DNA of 49,815 bases from Gammaproteobacteria bacterium (lineage in GTDB: Bacteria; Pseudomonadota; Gammaproteobacteria; Pseudomonadales; CAMLJR01), in the NCBI GenBank assembly GCA_029265075.1, contig JAJUJZ010000007.1, positions 1 to 49,815 on the forward strand, given 5' to 3'. Of the stretch, positions 28,148-37,323 are shown piece after piece. The position numbers were made by a program, and so were the translations under genes. Position 1 is the first letter of the stretch. Each line of letters starts with the position of its first letter. Below the pieces are notes generated by a model, which was given only the letters and a program-made list of their open reading frames with translations, had not been told where the DNA came from and made no database searches.

Positions 28148-29468
28148 GCTGGCGGCACTCCGGCAGCGCCTGACGGGCTCGCCCCAGCTGCGCACTGCCT
28201 TCAGCTTTATCGCATATCTCTGGCAGCGGGTGGATGAAGACGACTGTCTGCACAGCGCCTCCGCCCTCACCTACATCAGCCTGTTCGCACTGGTGCCACT
28301 GGTAACCGTCGCCTACGCCATGCTCGGGGCGGTGCCGGTGTTCGCTGATCTCGGTGAGCGTATCCAGGTCCTCATTTTCACGCACTTTGTACCCAGTACT
28401 GGCGAGGAGATAGCCAATTATCTCAGTCAGTTTTCCGAGCAGGCGCGTAACCTTCGTGCCGCCGGCATTGCAGTACTGATGGTCACTGCCATCACCACCA
28501 TGATGAAAATCGAGCAGACCCTTAATCACATCTGGCGGGTGCCGCGCGGCCGCTCCATGCTGTCGAGCCTGCTGCTCTACTGGGCGGTACTGTCATTCGG
28601 CCCGCTGCTGGTGGGACTGGCATTTGCCATCACCACTTACCTGATGTCCTTTCGCAGCGTACTCGACCGCGTCGACCTGCTCGGCATCAGTTCCATGCTG
28701 TGGACGCTGGCGCCCTGGCTGCTGACCAGCAGCGCCTTCGCCCTGCTGTTCGCTGCCGTCCCCAACTGTCGCGTCCCGGCTCGCCACGCATTGCTCGGCG
28801 GTGCTGTGGCCGGCCTTTGCTTCGAGGTGGCGAAGTATCTGTTTGCCCGCATTGTCGCCCATGCCAGTTATCAGATGGTTTACGGCGCCTTTGCGGCGCT
28901 GCCCCTGTTCCTGCTGTGGATCTGGCTGTCATGGGCCATCCTGCTGGCTGGCGCCGAGTTCGTGCACGCGCTGTCCAGTTTCGGGGGCCGCAAGATCGGC
29001 CACATTCCCGGTCTGGTGGTGGCACTGGCTATACTGCAACACCTCTGGAAGCAACATCAGCAGGGGCTCAGCGTCACGGAACGCGACCTGCTGCAGCAGA
29101 ACTGGCTGCTCGGCCGCTACAGTCTTTCGCATGACCGCTGGGTGACTGCCCGCGACCAGCTCGCCGCTGCTAACCTGATCAAGCGCACCGAGAGTGGCGC
29201 ATACGTAGTGGGACGTGACCTGCACTGCTATTCGCTATGGGATCTGGTGGAACACCTCGACCTGCTGCCGCGCGAACTGGCCCGGCTGGCGCACTATCCT
29301 GACCCCTGGCTGCAGCGGAGCCGTACCGTGCTAGAGTCCCTCCGGGAGTACAATCGCCGCCAGCTCGACGTACCACTGGCGCAGCTGTTCGACACTGCGG
29401 CCGCCACGGACCCGGCCCCGGACACCTGCTTGCAGGGCGTCGCGGCCACCGACAGGAGTCATTCGTGA
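28140..29468 (+). CDS. YihY/BrkB-family inner-membrane protein
   Basis: Protein of 442 aa. Residues 20-280 hold about six transmembrane helices with the signature CLHSASALTYISLFALVPL near 39-57 and YGAFAALPLFLLWIWLSW near 250-267. A soluble C-terminal region of about 150 residues resembles a winged-helix segment (TERDLLQQNWLLGRYSL). The family was once called ribonuclease BN in error; its function is not established. It overlaps the next gene by 4 bases (GTGA) and heads a three-gene unit with a thioredoxin-like lipoprotein and acylphosphatase. Confidence 0.88.
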   Translation: MTKLAALRQRLTGSPQLRTAFSFIAYLWQRVDEDDCLHSASALTYISLFALVPLVTVAYAMLGAVPVFADLGERIQVLIFTHFVPSTGEEIANYLSQFSEQARNLRAAGIAVLMVTAITTMMKIEQTLNHIWRVPRGRSMLSSLLLYWAVLSFGPLLVGLAFAITTYLMSFRSVLDRVDLLGISSMLWTLAPWLLTSSAFALLFAAVPNCRVPARHALLGGAVAGLCFEVAKYLFARIVAHASYQMVYGAFAALPLFLLWIWLSWAILLAGAEFVHALSSFGGRKIGHIPGLVVALAILQHLWKQHQQGLSVTERDLLQQNWLLGRYSLSHDRWVTARDQLAAANLIKRTESGAYVVGRDLHCYSLWDLVEHLDLLPRELARLAHYPDPWLQRSRTVLESLREYNRRQLDVPLAQLFDTAAATDPAPDTCLQGVAATDRSHS

Positions 29469-29944
29469 AGCGTTTTTTTTTAGCCCTGCTGACTTTGCCG
29501 CTCACTCTGCTGCTGATGGCCTGCAGTGAACCCGATTACCACACGCTGGACGGCAACCACGGCGATTTTGCCGATCTCCGGGGCCGGCATATTCTGATCA
29601 ATTACTGGGCGGCGTGGTGCAAGCCATGCATCAGTGAGCTGCCAGAACTTAATCGCTTCGCCGCCGCGCATGGCGACCGCGTGGCCGTTTTTGCCATCAA
29701 CTACGATGGCATCGATGAAACATTGCTGCGGCAGCAGGTCAGCGAGCTCAACATCGCTTTCCCCGTGCTGCTGGCCGACCCGGCGGAACAGCTCGGCTAT
29801 CAGCGCCCGCAGGTGTTGCCTACCACGGTAGTCATCGGTCCGGATGGAGCCGTGCTGGAACTGCTGCAAGGACCACAGACTGAGGCGTCGCTGGCGGCGG
29901 CAGTCGGCTTTGAGCTGCCTGCAGATGATGAGGTATTGCCATGA
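29465..29944 (+). CDS. TlpA-like thioredoxin-fold lipoprotein
   Basis: Lipoprotein of 159 aa with lipobox LMAC (Cys20) and a thioredoxin domain carrying the active site WCKPC (C52 and C55) and the cis-proline in VLPTTVVIGPDG. It probably acts as a periplasmic thiol-disulfide reductase anchored to a membrane, as TlpA/ResA-type proteins do. GTG start overlapping yihY by 4 bases; its own stop overlaps acyP by 4 bases. Confidence 0.9.
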   Translation: MKRFFLALLTLPLTLLLMACSEPDYHTLDGNHGDFADLRGRHILINYWAAWCKPCISELPELNRFAAAHGDRVAVFAINYDGIDETLLRQQVSELNIAFPVLLADPAEQLGYQRPQVLPTTVVIGPDGAVLELLQGPQTEASLAAAVGFELPADDEVLP

Positions 29945-30219
29945 AGGAGGGACGGCGCGGACTGGTCAGCGGCCGGGTCCAGGGCGTCTGGTACCGTGCG
30001 TTCACGCGGGAGCGGGCAGTGGCAGCCGGGGTCACCGGCTGGGCACGCAACCTGAGCGACGGACGTGTCGAAGTGGTTCTGTATGGTGTGTCCGGGGCCG
30101 TGGACCACGTTGCCACAGCACTGCTGGCCGGCCCGCCTGGAGCGCGGGTTGACGCCATCGACTGGGAGCCCTGGACACCTGCGGATGGGCAGCCGCCCAC
30201 AGATTTCGTAATCGGCTGA
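29941..30219 (+). CDS. acyP: acylphosphatase
   Basis: Small enzyme of 92 aa that hydrolyses acyl phosphates. The phosphate loop SGRVQGVWYR carries catalytic Arg19 and GWARNLSDGRVEV carries Asn37, the two family residues. Length and both motifs are normal. Translationally coupled to the preceding lipoprotein gene. Confidence 0.95.
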   Translation: MKEGRRGLVSGRVQGVWYRAFTRERAVAAGVTGWARNLSDGRVEVVLYGVSGAVDHVATALLAGPPGARVDAIDWEPWTPADGQPPTDFVIG

Positions 30220-30239
30220 GCGTCCGCGATCCCCTCATC

Positions 30240-30245
30240 TATACT
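30240..30245 (+). promoter_or_regulatory. likely -10 element for the CX7C protein gene
   Basis: TATACT, 31 bases before the ATG of the cysteine-rich protein gene. No good -35 is seen, so confidence is low. Confidence 0.3.
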
Positions 30246-30275
30246 CCCGGGGTAGCTACAACAACGGACTCTGTC

Positions 30276-30890
30276 ATGATCCTCCGGCGTATCCGGCCTC
30301 GCTCTCTGCTCTGCCTCGCGATGGCCGGCGCGCTGTCGGCACCTGGCCTGGCAGCGGAACTGTCGTCGCGCTGGCTTACCGCGGCCTATGACGCCTGCAT
30401 GGCAGCCAGCGGCACCGACTGCGACAACCCCGATTACCTCCAGACCGAAGCCCGGCGTCTGGCCAGCCACGATATCGCGCGCCGTGCTGCTGTGCGCGGC
30501 AACCAGCAGGAGCGGCGCGCGGTGCGCGAGCTGCTCGCCAGCCATCCCGGACTGTGTGCCGTACAGCTGCGCCAGTACTGTCGGGAGCAGGGCAGCTGCA
30601 GCCGCAATACGCAGGCGCTGTGCGAGACGGTGAGTACCCAGCGCCAGCAATGCATCACGCAGGCCACCCAGTTCTGCCGGCAGCACCGGCTGCGCAACTG
30701 CGACGATATGGTGGCCCGGCAGTGTCCTGCAAAGAGCGGCGATGTCGACGCCCTGCTGGGCCGCTACCCCGGTCTCAATGCGACTCAGGAAAGCCGGATT
30801 CGCCAGCTGGCGACGCAACTCGACAGTGGTGACGCCTCCCAGCTCGGCAACGCCTTCCGCACGCTGCTGGGTTTACTGGGTCTGCGCTGA
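30276..30890 (+). CDS. secreted protein with five CX7C cysteine pairs, unknown function
   Basis: Protein of 204 aa. A basic start and hydrophobic run ending at PGLAA (residues 1-27) form a signal peptide, so it is probably periplasmic. The mature part has ten cysteines at 41, 49, 94, 102, 108, 116, 126, 134, 142 and 150: five pairs each separated by exactly seven residues. With the helical, Gln/Arg-rich composition this suggests disulfide-stapled helical hairpins, as in CX9C proteins. No CXXCH heme site or HMA-like motif is present. I do not recognise the family. It follows acyP by 56 bp and converges with the OmpA gene. Confidence 0.78.
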   Translation: MILRRIRPRSLLCLAMAGALSAPGLAAELSSRWLTAAYDACMAASGTDCDNPDYLQTEARRLASHDIARRAAVRGNQQERRAVRELLASHPGLCAVQLRQYCREQGSCSRNTQALCETVSTQRQQCITQATQFCRQHRLRNCDDMVARQCPAKSGDVDALLGRYPGLNATQESRIRQLATQLDSGDASQLGNAFRTLLGLLGLR

Positions 30891-30944
30891 CCTGACGCCA
30901 TGTCATTAGCTGCTCGCCCGGCAAAAAAGCAGCATGCAAAAAGC

Positions 30945-30974
30945 AAAAAGCCCCACCGAGGTGAGGCTTTTTTT
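30945..30974 (-). terminator. intrinsic terminator of the OmpA-family gene
   Basis: AAAAAGCC (30945-30952) pairs with GGCTTTTT (30965-30972) and CAC/GTG continue inward. The one mismatch on the plus strand becomes a G-U pair in the minus-strand RNA, so it is best suited to end the OmpA transcript, with a T-run after the stem. It probably also stops the convergent gene's transcript. Confidence 0.88.
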
Positions 30975-30986
30975 GCGCGGGAGAAC

Positions 30987-32054
30987 TCAGTCGCGCGGCT
31001 TTTCAACTTCAGCAGCCACGACTGCAACGACGCGGCGGTTTTCACGGCGACCTTCTTCCGTGTTGTTGTCCGCGATCGGACGCTCTTCACCGTAACCGAC
31101 CGATGTCAGACGGGCCGGATCGATGTTGAAACGCTCAACCAGGACAGTGCGGACCGCATCTGCACGCTCCTGCGACAGCTTCTTGTTGTAGCTGTCGGTG
31201 CCGATGCTGTCAGCGTGACCTTCGATCTGAGCCGTGGTGCCGCCGTATTTGCGGAGGAACCGGGCCACTTTTTCGATTTCGTCCATGTACTCTTCGCGTA
31301 CTTCCGAACTATCGAAAGCGAACAGCACTTCCATGCGGATGGTTTCAGTCTGCTTCAGCACGTATTCGCAGCCGTACTCATCGACTTCGCGACCACGCGG
31401 AGTGTTGGGGCAGCGATCCCGCTCGTCCGGTACCCCGTCACCATCGCTGTCGACCGGCGCTGCCGGTACGGGCTCAGGCGCGGGCTCGGGTGCCGGCGCG
31501 GGTGCGGGACTGCCGCCCAGTGCGTAGCTGATGCCGAGCGTATAGATGCCGTGCGTCTGCTCGCTGTCGAACGAATTGACGGCGCGCGCGTCGGCACGCA
31601 GCGACCAGCGATCGCTCAGGTGATAGCGCACACCCAGACCGATGTTCCCCAGCGTCTCGTCGGAACGGTCGCTGCCATCGACGTCGAACTCACCGTGGCT
31701 CACACCGGCAGCCAGGTACGGTTCCCAGGCGCGGTTGGCGCCAAAGCGGCCAAAGTAGTACAGCATATCGAGACCGAGCCGGGTGAAATCGGCTTCGCCG
31801 GTGCCGCGTTTGATATCAACCGAATCGGCCTGACCGTAACGGAGCTCGACACCAAACCGCTCAGTGAGGCGCGCTTCCGCACCCAGCTGATAGTAGACGT
31901 CGTCGTCGAGGTTGGTATCACTGTCCCACTCGATCCAGCCCACCGCGGGGTTGAGATAGAGTTTGCCAGCTTCTTGCTGCGCAAGCCCGGCGGCCGGCAG
32001 CGCTAAAGCTGCCGCTGCGAGCAGCGAAAGGTAGCGTCGCTTAATCTTAATCAT
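30987..32054 (-). CDS. OmpA/OprF-family outer-membrane protein
   Basis: Outer-membrane protein of 355 aa: signal peptide (1-25, ending AGLAQ), an eight-strand beta-barrel domain (about 30-180) with alternating aromatic strands, a Pro/Ala/Glu linker, a thrombospondin type 3 calcium-binding repeat DSDGDGVPDERDRCPNTP, and an OmpA_C peptidoglycan-binding domain with GHADSIGTDSYNKKLSQERA. It links outer membrane and cell wall as in Pseudomonas OprF. A GGAGG precedes its ATG. Probably highly expressed. Confidence 0.93.
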   Translation of the reverse strand: MIKIKRRYLSLLAAAALALPAAGLAQQEAGKLYLNPAVGWIEWDSDTNLDDDVYYQLGAEARLTERFGVELRYGQADSVDIKRGTGEADFTRLGLDMLYYFGRFGANRAWEPYLAAGVSHGEFDVDGSDRSDETLGNIGLGVRYHLSDRWSLRADARAVNSFDSEQTHGIYTLGISYALGGSPAPAPAPEPAPEPVPAAPVDSDGDGVPDERDRCPNTPRGREVDEYGCEYVLKQTETIRMEVLFAFDSSEVREEYMDEIEKVARFLRKYGGTTAQIEGHADSIGTDSYNKKLSQERADAVRTVLVERFNIDPARLTSVGYGEERPIADNNTEEGRRENRRVVAVVAAEVEKPRD

Positions 32055-32131
32055 GTTGCCTCCACGTTGTTGTCATTTGTCCTGCAGAACCGGAACGGGC
32101 CTTGAAACCGCCTGGCGTTGGAAGGGCCGCG

Positions 32132-32137
32132 ATTATA
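32132..32137 (-). promoter_or_regulatory. -10 element of the OmpA-family gene
   Basis: Perfect TATAAT on the minus strand, 78 bases upstream of the start codon, giving a 5' UTR of about 70 bases. The best -35 at 17 bp (TGGTGG) is poor, so an activator or upstream element may contribute. Confidence 0.5.
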
Positions 32138-32219
32138 CGCGCGTCCCAATCCGTCCACCAGTGCCGCTTCACGCACTATGCGCAGAAGGTGAACTATTCA
32201 CCATACCGGTCAAATATCG

Positions 32220-32969
32220 TTACGACGACGCACCGTCAATCGACGAGTCCGCCAGCTGCCGGACCAGAGCAATGGTTATGCGCCGCTTTGTGACAAGAGA
32301 GAAGTTATCAAGTTTCTCAACCAAATTGACCAAGTCCGCAGAATCACGGGAAAAGCGCGTGAGAATATAGGAAGGAACACCCTCAGCGAGCTGCAGTCCA
32401 CGGCGCGTTGCCAGCTCGGTCAGCAGCGCATGCCGCCCGGCATCGTCGAGCGGCTCGAGGCGATAGCAGCCACCCCAGCCCAGCCGCGACTGCAGATCCG
32501 GCAACCGGCACGGCAGCGCGGCAGGCGCCATGGTCGCACTCACCAGCAACTGACCACCCCGCTGCTGCAACCGGTTGAACAGATGGAACAGCGCCTCGCA
32601 CCAGGCGCTGTCGGTCACGACGGCATCGATATCGTCGAGGCAGAGCAGCTCCGCCTGCTCCAGGCCATCGGTAACCTCGACCGGATCGAGTCCAGCCTCC
32701 GCCAGCTCCGCCAGCGGCAGCAGCCAGACGCGTGCTCCACCATCGCGGGCCAGCCGCTGCGCCGCCGCGGCCTGCAGCAGATGAGTACGACCGGAATGCG
32801 CAGGACCCGCCAGAAAAAAGACGCCCGGCGTTGCGGAATTGACCCATCGTTCCAGAGTCGCCACGGTGGCCTCATTGGCCGGCACCGTGACGAACGACGC
32901 GAATGTCTTGCCCTCCGGAAACCGGAAGCCCAGCGGAAGCTGGCGCCACTCAGGCACGCTGCTGCTCAT
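32220..32969 (-). CDS. hda: DnaA regulatory inactivator Hda
   Basis: DnaA-like AAA+ protein of 249 aa that, with the DNA-loaded beta clamp, triggers hydrolysis of DnaA-ATP after initiation. The N-terminal clamp-binding motif is QLPLGF (residues 10-15). The Walker A region GPAHSGRTHLL has Arg in place of Lys, as in other Hda proteins. Walker B is LLCLDDIDAV and LPDLQSRLGWGGCYRLEPL follows in sensor 1/lid. The end has the RRITIALVRQL helix. Cotranscribed 3 bp after the DUF2066 gene; the perM gene often found between them in Pseudomonas is absent. Confidence 0.94.
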   Translation of the reverse strand: MSSSVPEWRQLPLGFRFPEGKTFASFVTVPANEATVATLERWVNSATPGVFFLAGPAHSGRTHLLQAAAAQRLARDGGARVWLLPLAELAEAGLDPVEVTDGLEQAELLCLDDIDAVVTDSAWCEALFHLFNRLQQRGGQLLVSATMAPAALPCRLPDLQSRLGWGGCYRLEPLDDAGRHALLTELATRRGLQLAEGVPSYILTRFSRDSADLVNLVEKLDNFSLVTKRRITIALVRQLADSSIDGASS

Positions 32970-32972
32970 CGG

Positions 32973-34022
32973 TTAGCGCCCACGCCAGTGATAGGTGAGA
33001 TCGGCCTCGCCAGCGACCGGTGTAGCCGCCGCCAGCGTGCGGTCCAGCGCCAGCATCCGTTGCAGATGCTCCACGCCGCCCTGGCTTTCGAGACCCAGCA
33101 GAATGCGGTCATCGGTAACCCGCAGCAGTTGCACCGAACCCACCTCGGGCAGTTCGGCAAAATAGCGCAGCGCGGCCGTGTAGCGCTCGAAGTTGCTGAT
33201 GCCGGTGAGCGCGATACGCAGCTGCGCCGAGTCGCTCGCCGCGCCCGGCTGCAGCGCGTACTGATCGGCCAGGCCGCGCGCGACAGCTGCCAGCCCCCGG
33301 GCCAGAAAAGCGTCGCGATCCGCGTCTTCGACATCGAGCGTGGTGCGCTGATCCCCTGCCGCGAGCCGCCAGCTGCCCAGCCAGCGACCGTCACTCAGTT
33401 CGATGATGCGGGCACCCACATTGGCCACCGTGCCGTAGCGTTGCGAAGCATCTTCCAGCGCCAGCCCGTCGAGCGCCCAGACCTCGTCAGCGGAAATGCG
33501 CGTCAGATCATCCAGATCGAGCAGCGGGAAACGCAGCAGCAGCCCCCGCTGCCGGGCTTCGGCCCGCAGCGCCGCCACCAGCTCCGGGTGGGTGAACTCG
33601 CTCACCAGTACCCGGCCGTCGATCTCGTCCTTGGCGATCCACATCATGACCACCGGCCGATTGGCGCCCCACAACGGCAACCCCGCACCCTGCACCAGCG
33701 CGTTGACCGGCTGCTCTGCAAACTTCAGCACTGCCACCAGTGGCGTTTCCGCATCCTCCTGCCGGTTCTGGTCATAGCGATACTGTTCGAGATAGCGTGT
33801 CGCGTTGCTGAGCTCGGTCTGCAGGCCCGCGGTCTGCGGTGCCTCCTCGCGCCCCGTGAGCCGCACCAGCAGCTGCGCCAGTCCCTGCCGCGCAGCAGCA
33901 TCCAGCGCCTGGCGTGACTGGTCGCTGACCGGCACTTCCGCCTGGTAAAGATTGGCGAGCTCGTCGGCATGAAGCGGTGTCACGCTCAGCAGCACGCAGA
34001 TCACTAGGGCAAACAGTCTCAT
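32973..34022 (-). CDS. DUF2066-family secreted protein
   Basis: Protein of 349 aa with a signal peptide ([19 protein letters not shown]), so probably periplasmic. The body matches DUF2066, whose genes regularly lie upstream of hda and divergent from purM. No catalytic motif is evident. The ATG at 34020-34022 is the one followed by the signal peptide; earlier in-frame codons overlap the purM start and are unlikely. Function unknown. Confidence 0.83.
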   Translation of the reverse strand: MRLFALVICVLLSVTPLHADELANLYQAEVPVSDQSRQALDAAARQGLAQLLVRLTGREEAPQTAGLQTELSNATRYLEQYRYDQNRQEDAETPLVAVLKFAEQPVNALVQGAGLPLWGANRPVVMMWIAKDEIDGRVLVSEFTHPELVAALRAEARQRGLLLRFPLLDLDDLTRISADEVWALDGLALEDASQRYGTVANVGARIIELSDGRWLGSWRLAAGDQRTTLDVEDADRDAFLARGLAAVARGLADQYALQPGAASDSAQLRIALTGISNFERYTAALRYFAELPEVGSVQLLRVTDDRILLGLESQGGVEHLQRMLALDRTLAAATPVAGEADLTYHWRGR

Positions 34023-34092
34023 CGATATGCCACCGGTCTGTTCTGAAACGCCGCATTCTATCAACACGGAACGCGCGGCGCGCCGCCACAGG

Positions 34093-34121
34093 CTGACGCA
34101 ACTGCCCAGCCCCTGTAGAAT
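34093..34121 (+). promoter_or_regulatory. purM-purN promoter
   Basis: CTGACG (34093-34098), 17 bp, TAGAAT (34116-34121), about 38 bases upstream of the purM ATG. Both hexamers are close to the housekeeping consensus. No PurR-type palindrome was recognised. Confidence 0.55.
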
Positions 34122-34158
34122 ACGCGCCCTTCCCCTTAGCCAGCCTCCGGACATGTTC

Positions 34159-35229
34159 ATGAGCGACTCATCCTCTTCCCGCCCCGGCCTCAGTTACCGC
34201 GACGCCGGTGTGGATATCGATGCCGGCGACGCGCTTGTCGAGCGCATCAAAGCGGTCGCCAGAAAGACCCACCGCCCCGGCGTACTGGGTGGCCTGGGCG
34301 GCTTCGGCGCCCTGTTTGAGCTGCCTGCGGGCTACCGGCAGCCCGTGCTGGTGTCAGGCACGGACGGCGTCGGCACCAAACTGAAACTGGCCATGGAGCT
34401 CGGCACCCACGACACCATCGGCATCGACCTGGTCGCCATGTGCGTCAACGATCTGGTGGTGGCTGGCGCTGAGCCGCTGTTCTTCCTCGACTATTACGCT
34501 ACCGGCCGTCTCAACGTCGACACCGCCGAGCAGGTGGTGATCGGCATCGGGCGTGGCTGTGAGCTGGCCGGCTGCGCCCTGGTCGGCGGTGAAACCGCTG
34601 AGATGCCAGGCATGTACGAGGGCGGCGATTACGATCTGGCCGGCTTTGCGGTCGGTGTGGTCGAAAAAGACGAAATCATCGACGGCAGCCAGGTGCAGGT
34701 CGGCGATGTGCTGATCGGCCTCGCTTCCAGCGGCCCGCACTCCAATGGTTACTCGCTGATCCGCAAGATTATCGAAGTCAGCGGCGCCGATCTTCAGCAG
34801 CCTCTGGGTGACACCACCCTGGCGAAGGCACTGATGGAGCCGACCCGCATTTACGTGAAGTCGATCCTGGCTGCCCTCAGGCAGGGCACCATTACCTCGC
34901 TCTGCCACATCACGGGCGGCGGTCTGGTGGAAAACCTGCCGCGCGTCCTGCGCGACGAAACGCGTGCGGTGGTTGACCTCACCAGCTACCAGCGGCCGGC
35001 AGTATTCGACTGGCTCCAGCGCGAAGGCGGCGTCGCCCCGCGCGAAATGTACCGCACCTTCAACTGCGGCATCGGCATGGTGGTGTGCTGCCGTCCCGAG
35101 CACCGCGACGCACTGCTGCAGAGTTTTGCTGCCAGCGGCGAACAGGCATTCGTGCTGGGCGAAATTGCCAGCCGCGCCGCCGGCGAGGAGCAGGTGGAGC
35201 TGCGCGGGCTGGATGCATTCAATGGCTGA
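34159..35229 (+). CDS. purM: phosphoribosylformylglycinamidine cyclo-ligase (AIR synthetase)
   Basis: ATP-dependent cyclisation of FGAM to AIR in purine synthesis. The 356-aa product starts [20 protein letters not shown]; an ATG two codons upstream (34153) is an alternative. The signatures [43 protein letters not shown] and [13 protein letters not shown] are intact. The stop overlaps the purN start by 8 bases, giving a coupled purM-purN-DUF3108 operon. Confidence 0.97.
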   Translation: MSDSSSSRPGLSYRDAGVDIDAGDALVERIKAVARKTHRPGVLGGLGGFGALFELPAGYRQPVLVSGTDGVGTKLKLAMELGTHDTIGIDLVAMCVNDLVVAGAEPLFFLDYYATGRLNVDTAEQVVIGIGRGCELAGCALVGGETAEMPGMYEGGDYDLAGFAVGVVEKDEIIDGSQVQVGDVLIGLASSGPHSNGYSLIRKIIEVSGADLQQPLGDTTLAKALMEPTRIYVKSILAALRQGTITSLCHITGGGLVENLPRVLRDETRAVVDLTSYQRPAVFDWLQREGGVAPREMYRTFNCGIGMVVCCRPEHRDALLQSFAASGEQAFVLGEIASRAAGEEQVELRGLDAFNG

Positions 35230-35875
35230 GGCTCGCTGCCGGGTGGTGGTGCTGATCTCGGGCACCGGCACCAACCTGCAGGCGCTGCTCGACACCTTCG
35301 CTGCGGCCGACAGCCCTGCAGAGATCGTCGGGGTGGTGAGTAACCGGCCCGGCGTCGGTGGACTCGAGCGCGCGGCGCGGGCCGGTGTGGCCACCGCCGT
35401 GGTGGACCACCGCGATTTCCCCGATCGGGCGGCATTCGATGCCGCCCTGCTCGACAAAGTGGCCTCGTTTGCGCCTGATCTGGTGGCGCTGGCCGGCTTC
35501 ATGCGCATCCTGGGCGCCGAATTCGTGCGGCACTTTGCCGGACGGCTCATCAATATCCACCCTTCCTTGCTGCCCCGCTACCCTGGTCTGGACACCCACA
35601 AACGGGCGATCGAGGCTGGCGACAGCCACGGTGGTGCGACCGTGCATTTTGTCACCGAGGAGCTCGATGGCGGGCCGGCCATCGTGCAGGCGGCGGTTCC
35701 CATCCTGCCGGACGACGATCCCGGTGCCCTGGCCGCCCGGGTACTGACGGTCGAGCATCAAATCTATCCGCTGGCGGTCGAATGGTTCGCCAGCGGCCGC
35801 CTGGCGCTGCGCGACGGCCAGGCGCTGCTGGACCGCCAGCCGTTACCGGCCGGCGGTTATCGCTTCGAGGAGTGA
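35222..35875 (+). CDS. purN: phosphoribosylglycinamide formyltransferase
   Basis: Transfers a formyl group from 10-formyl-THF to GAR. The 217-aa protein has [14 protein letters not shown] at the substrate loop (9-22) and the catalytic Asn-His-Asp set in [27 protein letters not shown] and ELDGGP. Start ATG at 35222 is inside the end of purM, the usual gammaproteobacterial overlap. Confidence 0.96.
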   Translation: MAEARCRVVVLISGTGTNLQALLDTFAAADSPAEIVGVVSNRPGVGGLERAARAGVATAVVDHRDFPDRAAFDAALLDKVASFAPDLVALAGFMRILGAEFVRHFAGRLINIHPSLLPRYPGLDTHKRAIEAGDSHGGATVHFVTEELDGGPAIVQAAVPILPDDDPGALAARVLTVEHQIYPLAVEWFASGRLALRDGQALLDRQPLPAGGYRFEE

Positions 35876-35880
35876 CAAGG

Positions 35881-36585
35881 ATGAGAATCTCCACCTGGCT
35901 GGTTACGACGCTGCTGCTGATCGCTCAGGGCGTCAGCGCGCTCGATCCGTTCGAGGCGAGTTATACCAGCAAGTACGGCGTGCTCAGCGCGTCCGGCTCG
36001 CGCTCGCTGGAACCCGGTGAGGAAGGCACCTGGCTGCTGCAGCACAACGCACGACTGCTGCTGGTCACCGTGGCCGAGCAGTCGCGCTTCCGGATCGACA
36101 AGGGGGTCGTTGTCCCGCTCGATTACGCCTTCACCAACCCGCTCAGCAGCAACCGCAGCCAGTCGCTGCACTTCGACTGGGAACGGCAGGAAGTCACTGA
36201 GCTCAACCGGGATTCACGGCTGGCGCTGACCCCGCGGCTCTACGACCGCCTGAGCTATCAGGTGCAGGTGAAACTGGACATCTGCGCTGACCCGGCGGCC
36301 TTCCAGTCTGCGGACTATCAGTTCGTCGATCGCGACCGCGTCAAAAGTTACCGGGTGAGCCGGGTGAAGGAAGAGGTCCTCACCACCGATGTGGGCCCGC
36401 TGCGCACGCTGCGACTGCGCCAGGTCCGCGCCGACAAACAGGACGATGAACCTACTTACATGTGGGTCGCCATTGACTGGCAGTGTCTGCTGGTTCGACT
36501 GGAACAGCAGGAGGACGGCAAGGTACTGAGCCTCCGACTGAAGTCAGCCAGAGTGGGCAATCAGCCGGTACACGGCATTCAGTAA
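35881..36585 (+). CDS. DUF3108-family exported protein
   Basis: Protein of 234 aa with a signal peptide (MRISTWLVTTLLLIAQGVSA) and a beta-rich body matching DUF3108, found downstream of purN in Pseudomonas relatives. Function unknown; probably periplasmic. GAGGAG at 35867-35872 is well placed for the ATG at 35881, five bases after the purN stop, so it belongs to the pur operon. Confidence 0.82.
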   Translation: MRISTWLVTTLLLIAQGVSALDPFEASYTSKYGVLSASGSRSLEPGEEGTWLLQHNARLLLVTVAEQSRFRIDKGVVVPLDYAFTNPLSSNRSQSLHFDWERQEVTELNRDSRLALTPRLYDRLSYQVQVKLDICADPAAFQSADYQFVDRDRVKSYRVSRVKEEVLTTDVGPLRTLRLRQVRADKQDDEPTYMWVAIDWQCLLVRLEQQEDGKVLSLRLKSARVGNQPVHGIQ

Positions 36586-36621
36586 CCGGACAGCGCTCCG
36601 CCGGAGCGCAAGCCCGCCCTC

Positions 36622-37188
36622 TCATGCCCTGGGCAGCGTCACGCCCCGCTGACCCTGGTACTTTCCGCCCCGGTCGCGATAGCTGACCTCGCACACTTCG
36701 TCGGATTCGAAGAACAGCATCTGCGCCACGCCTTCGTTGGCATAGATCTTCGCCGGCAGTGTCGTGGTATTGGAGAACTCCAGCGTCACATGCCCTTCCC
36801 ACTCTGGCTCCAGCGGAGTGACGTTGACGATGATGCCGCAGCGGGCGTAGGTCGACTTGCCGAGGCAGATCGTCAGCACATTGCGCGGAATGCGAAAATA
36901 TTCCACGGTGCGTGCCAGCGCGAATGAGTTGGGCGGGATTATGCAGTAGTCGCCTTTCACATCGACGAAGCTGCGCTCATCAAAGTTCTTCGGGTCCACC
37001 GTGGCCGAGTGGATGTTGGTGAACACCTTGAACTCATCTGCACACCGCACATCGTAGCCGTAGCTCGAAGTGCCGTAGGAGATCACCTTGCCAGCCTGAC
37101 CGAGTCTGACCTGATCCGGTTCGAACGGCTCGATCATGCCGTGTTCGGTAGCCATCCGGCGGATCCAACGGTCGGATTTGATGCTCAT
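36622..37188 (-). CDS. dcd: dCTP deaminase
   Basis: Converts dCTP to dUTP on the way to dTMP. The 188-aa protein begins [20 protein letters not shown], has [13 protein letters not shown] and the catalytic region [17 protein letters not shown] with the active-site Glu, as in E. coli Dcd. The ATG at 37186-37188 fits; an extension upstream has no support. It is 135 bp downstream of apbC on the same strand. Confidence 0.96.
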   Translation of the reverse strand: MSIKSDRWIRRMATEHGMIEPFEPDQVRLGQAGKVISYGTSSYGYDVRCADEFKVFTNIHSATVDPKNFDERSFVDVKGDYCIIPPNSFALARTVEYFRIPRNVLTICLGKSTYARCGIIVNVTPLEPEWEGHVTLEFSNTTTLPAKIYANEGVAQMLFFESDEVCEVSYRDRGGKYQGQRGVTLPRA

Positions 37189-37323
37189 GCAGAACCTCTG
37201 GCAGCTTTTCGCAGAAAGTCGGTTAAAAAACGGCCGCATAGGATAGCGGCTGAGCCGGGCGCTGCCTAGCTTGCCGGGCGTACCGGGCGGGCCGCGTCAC
37301 CCCGGACCGCCAGTCCCGCCAGC

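Noticed and set aside
32430-33917. 495-codon plus-strand frame across hda and the DUF2066 gene
   Set aside because: Spans two real minus-strand genes and their junction, which no real gene would do by chance; composition is Arg/Gln/His-rich.
34354-35553. 399-codon open frame opposite purM and purN
   Set aside because: Covers two fully conserved purine genes on the other strand; low-complexity, shadow-type composition.
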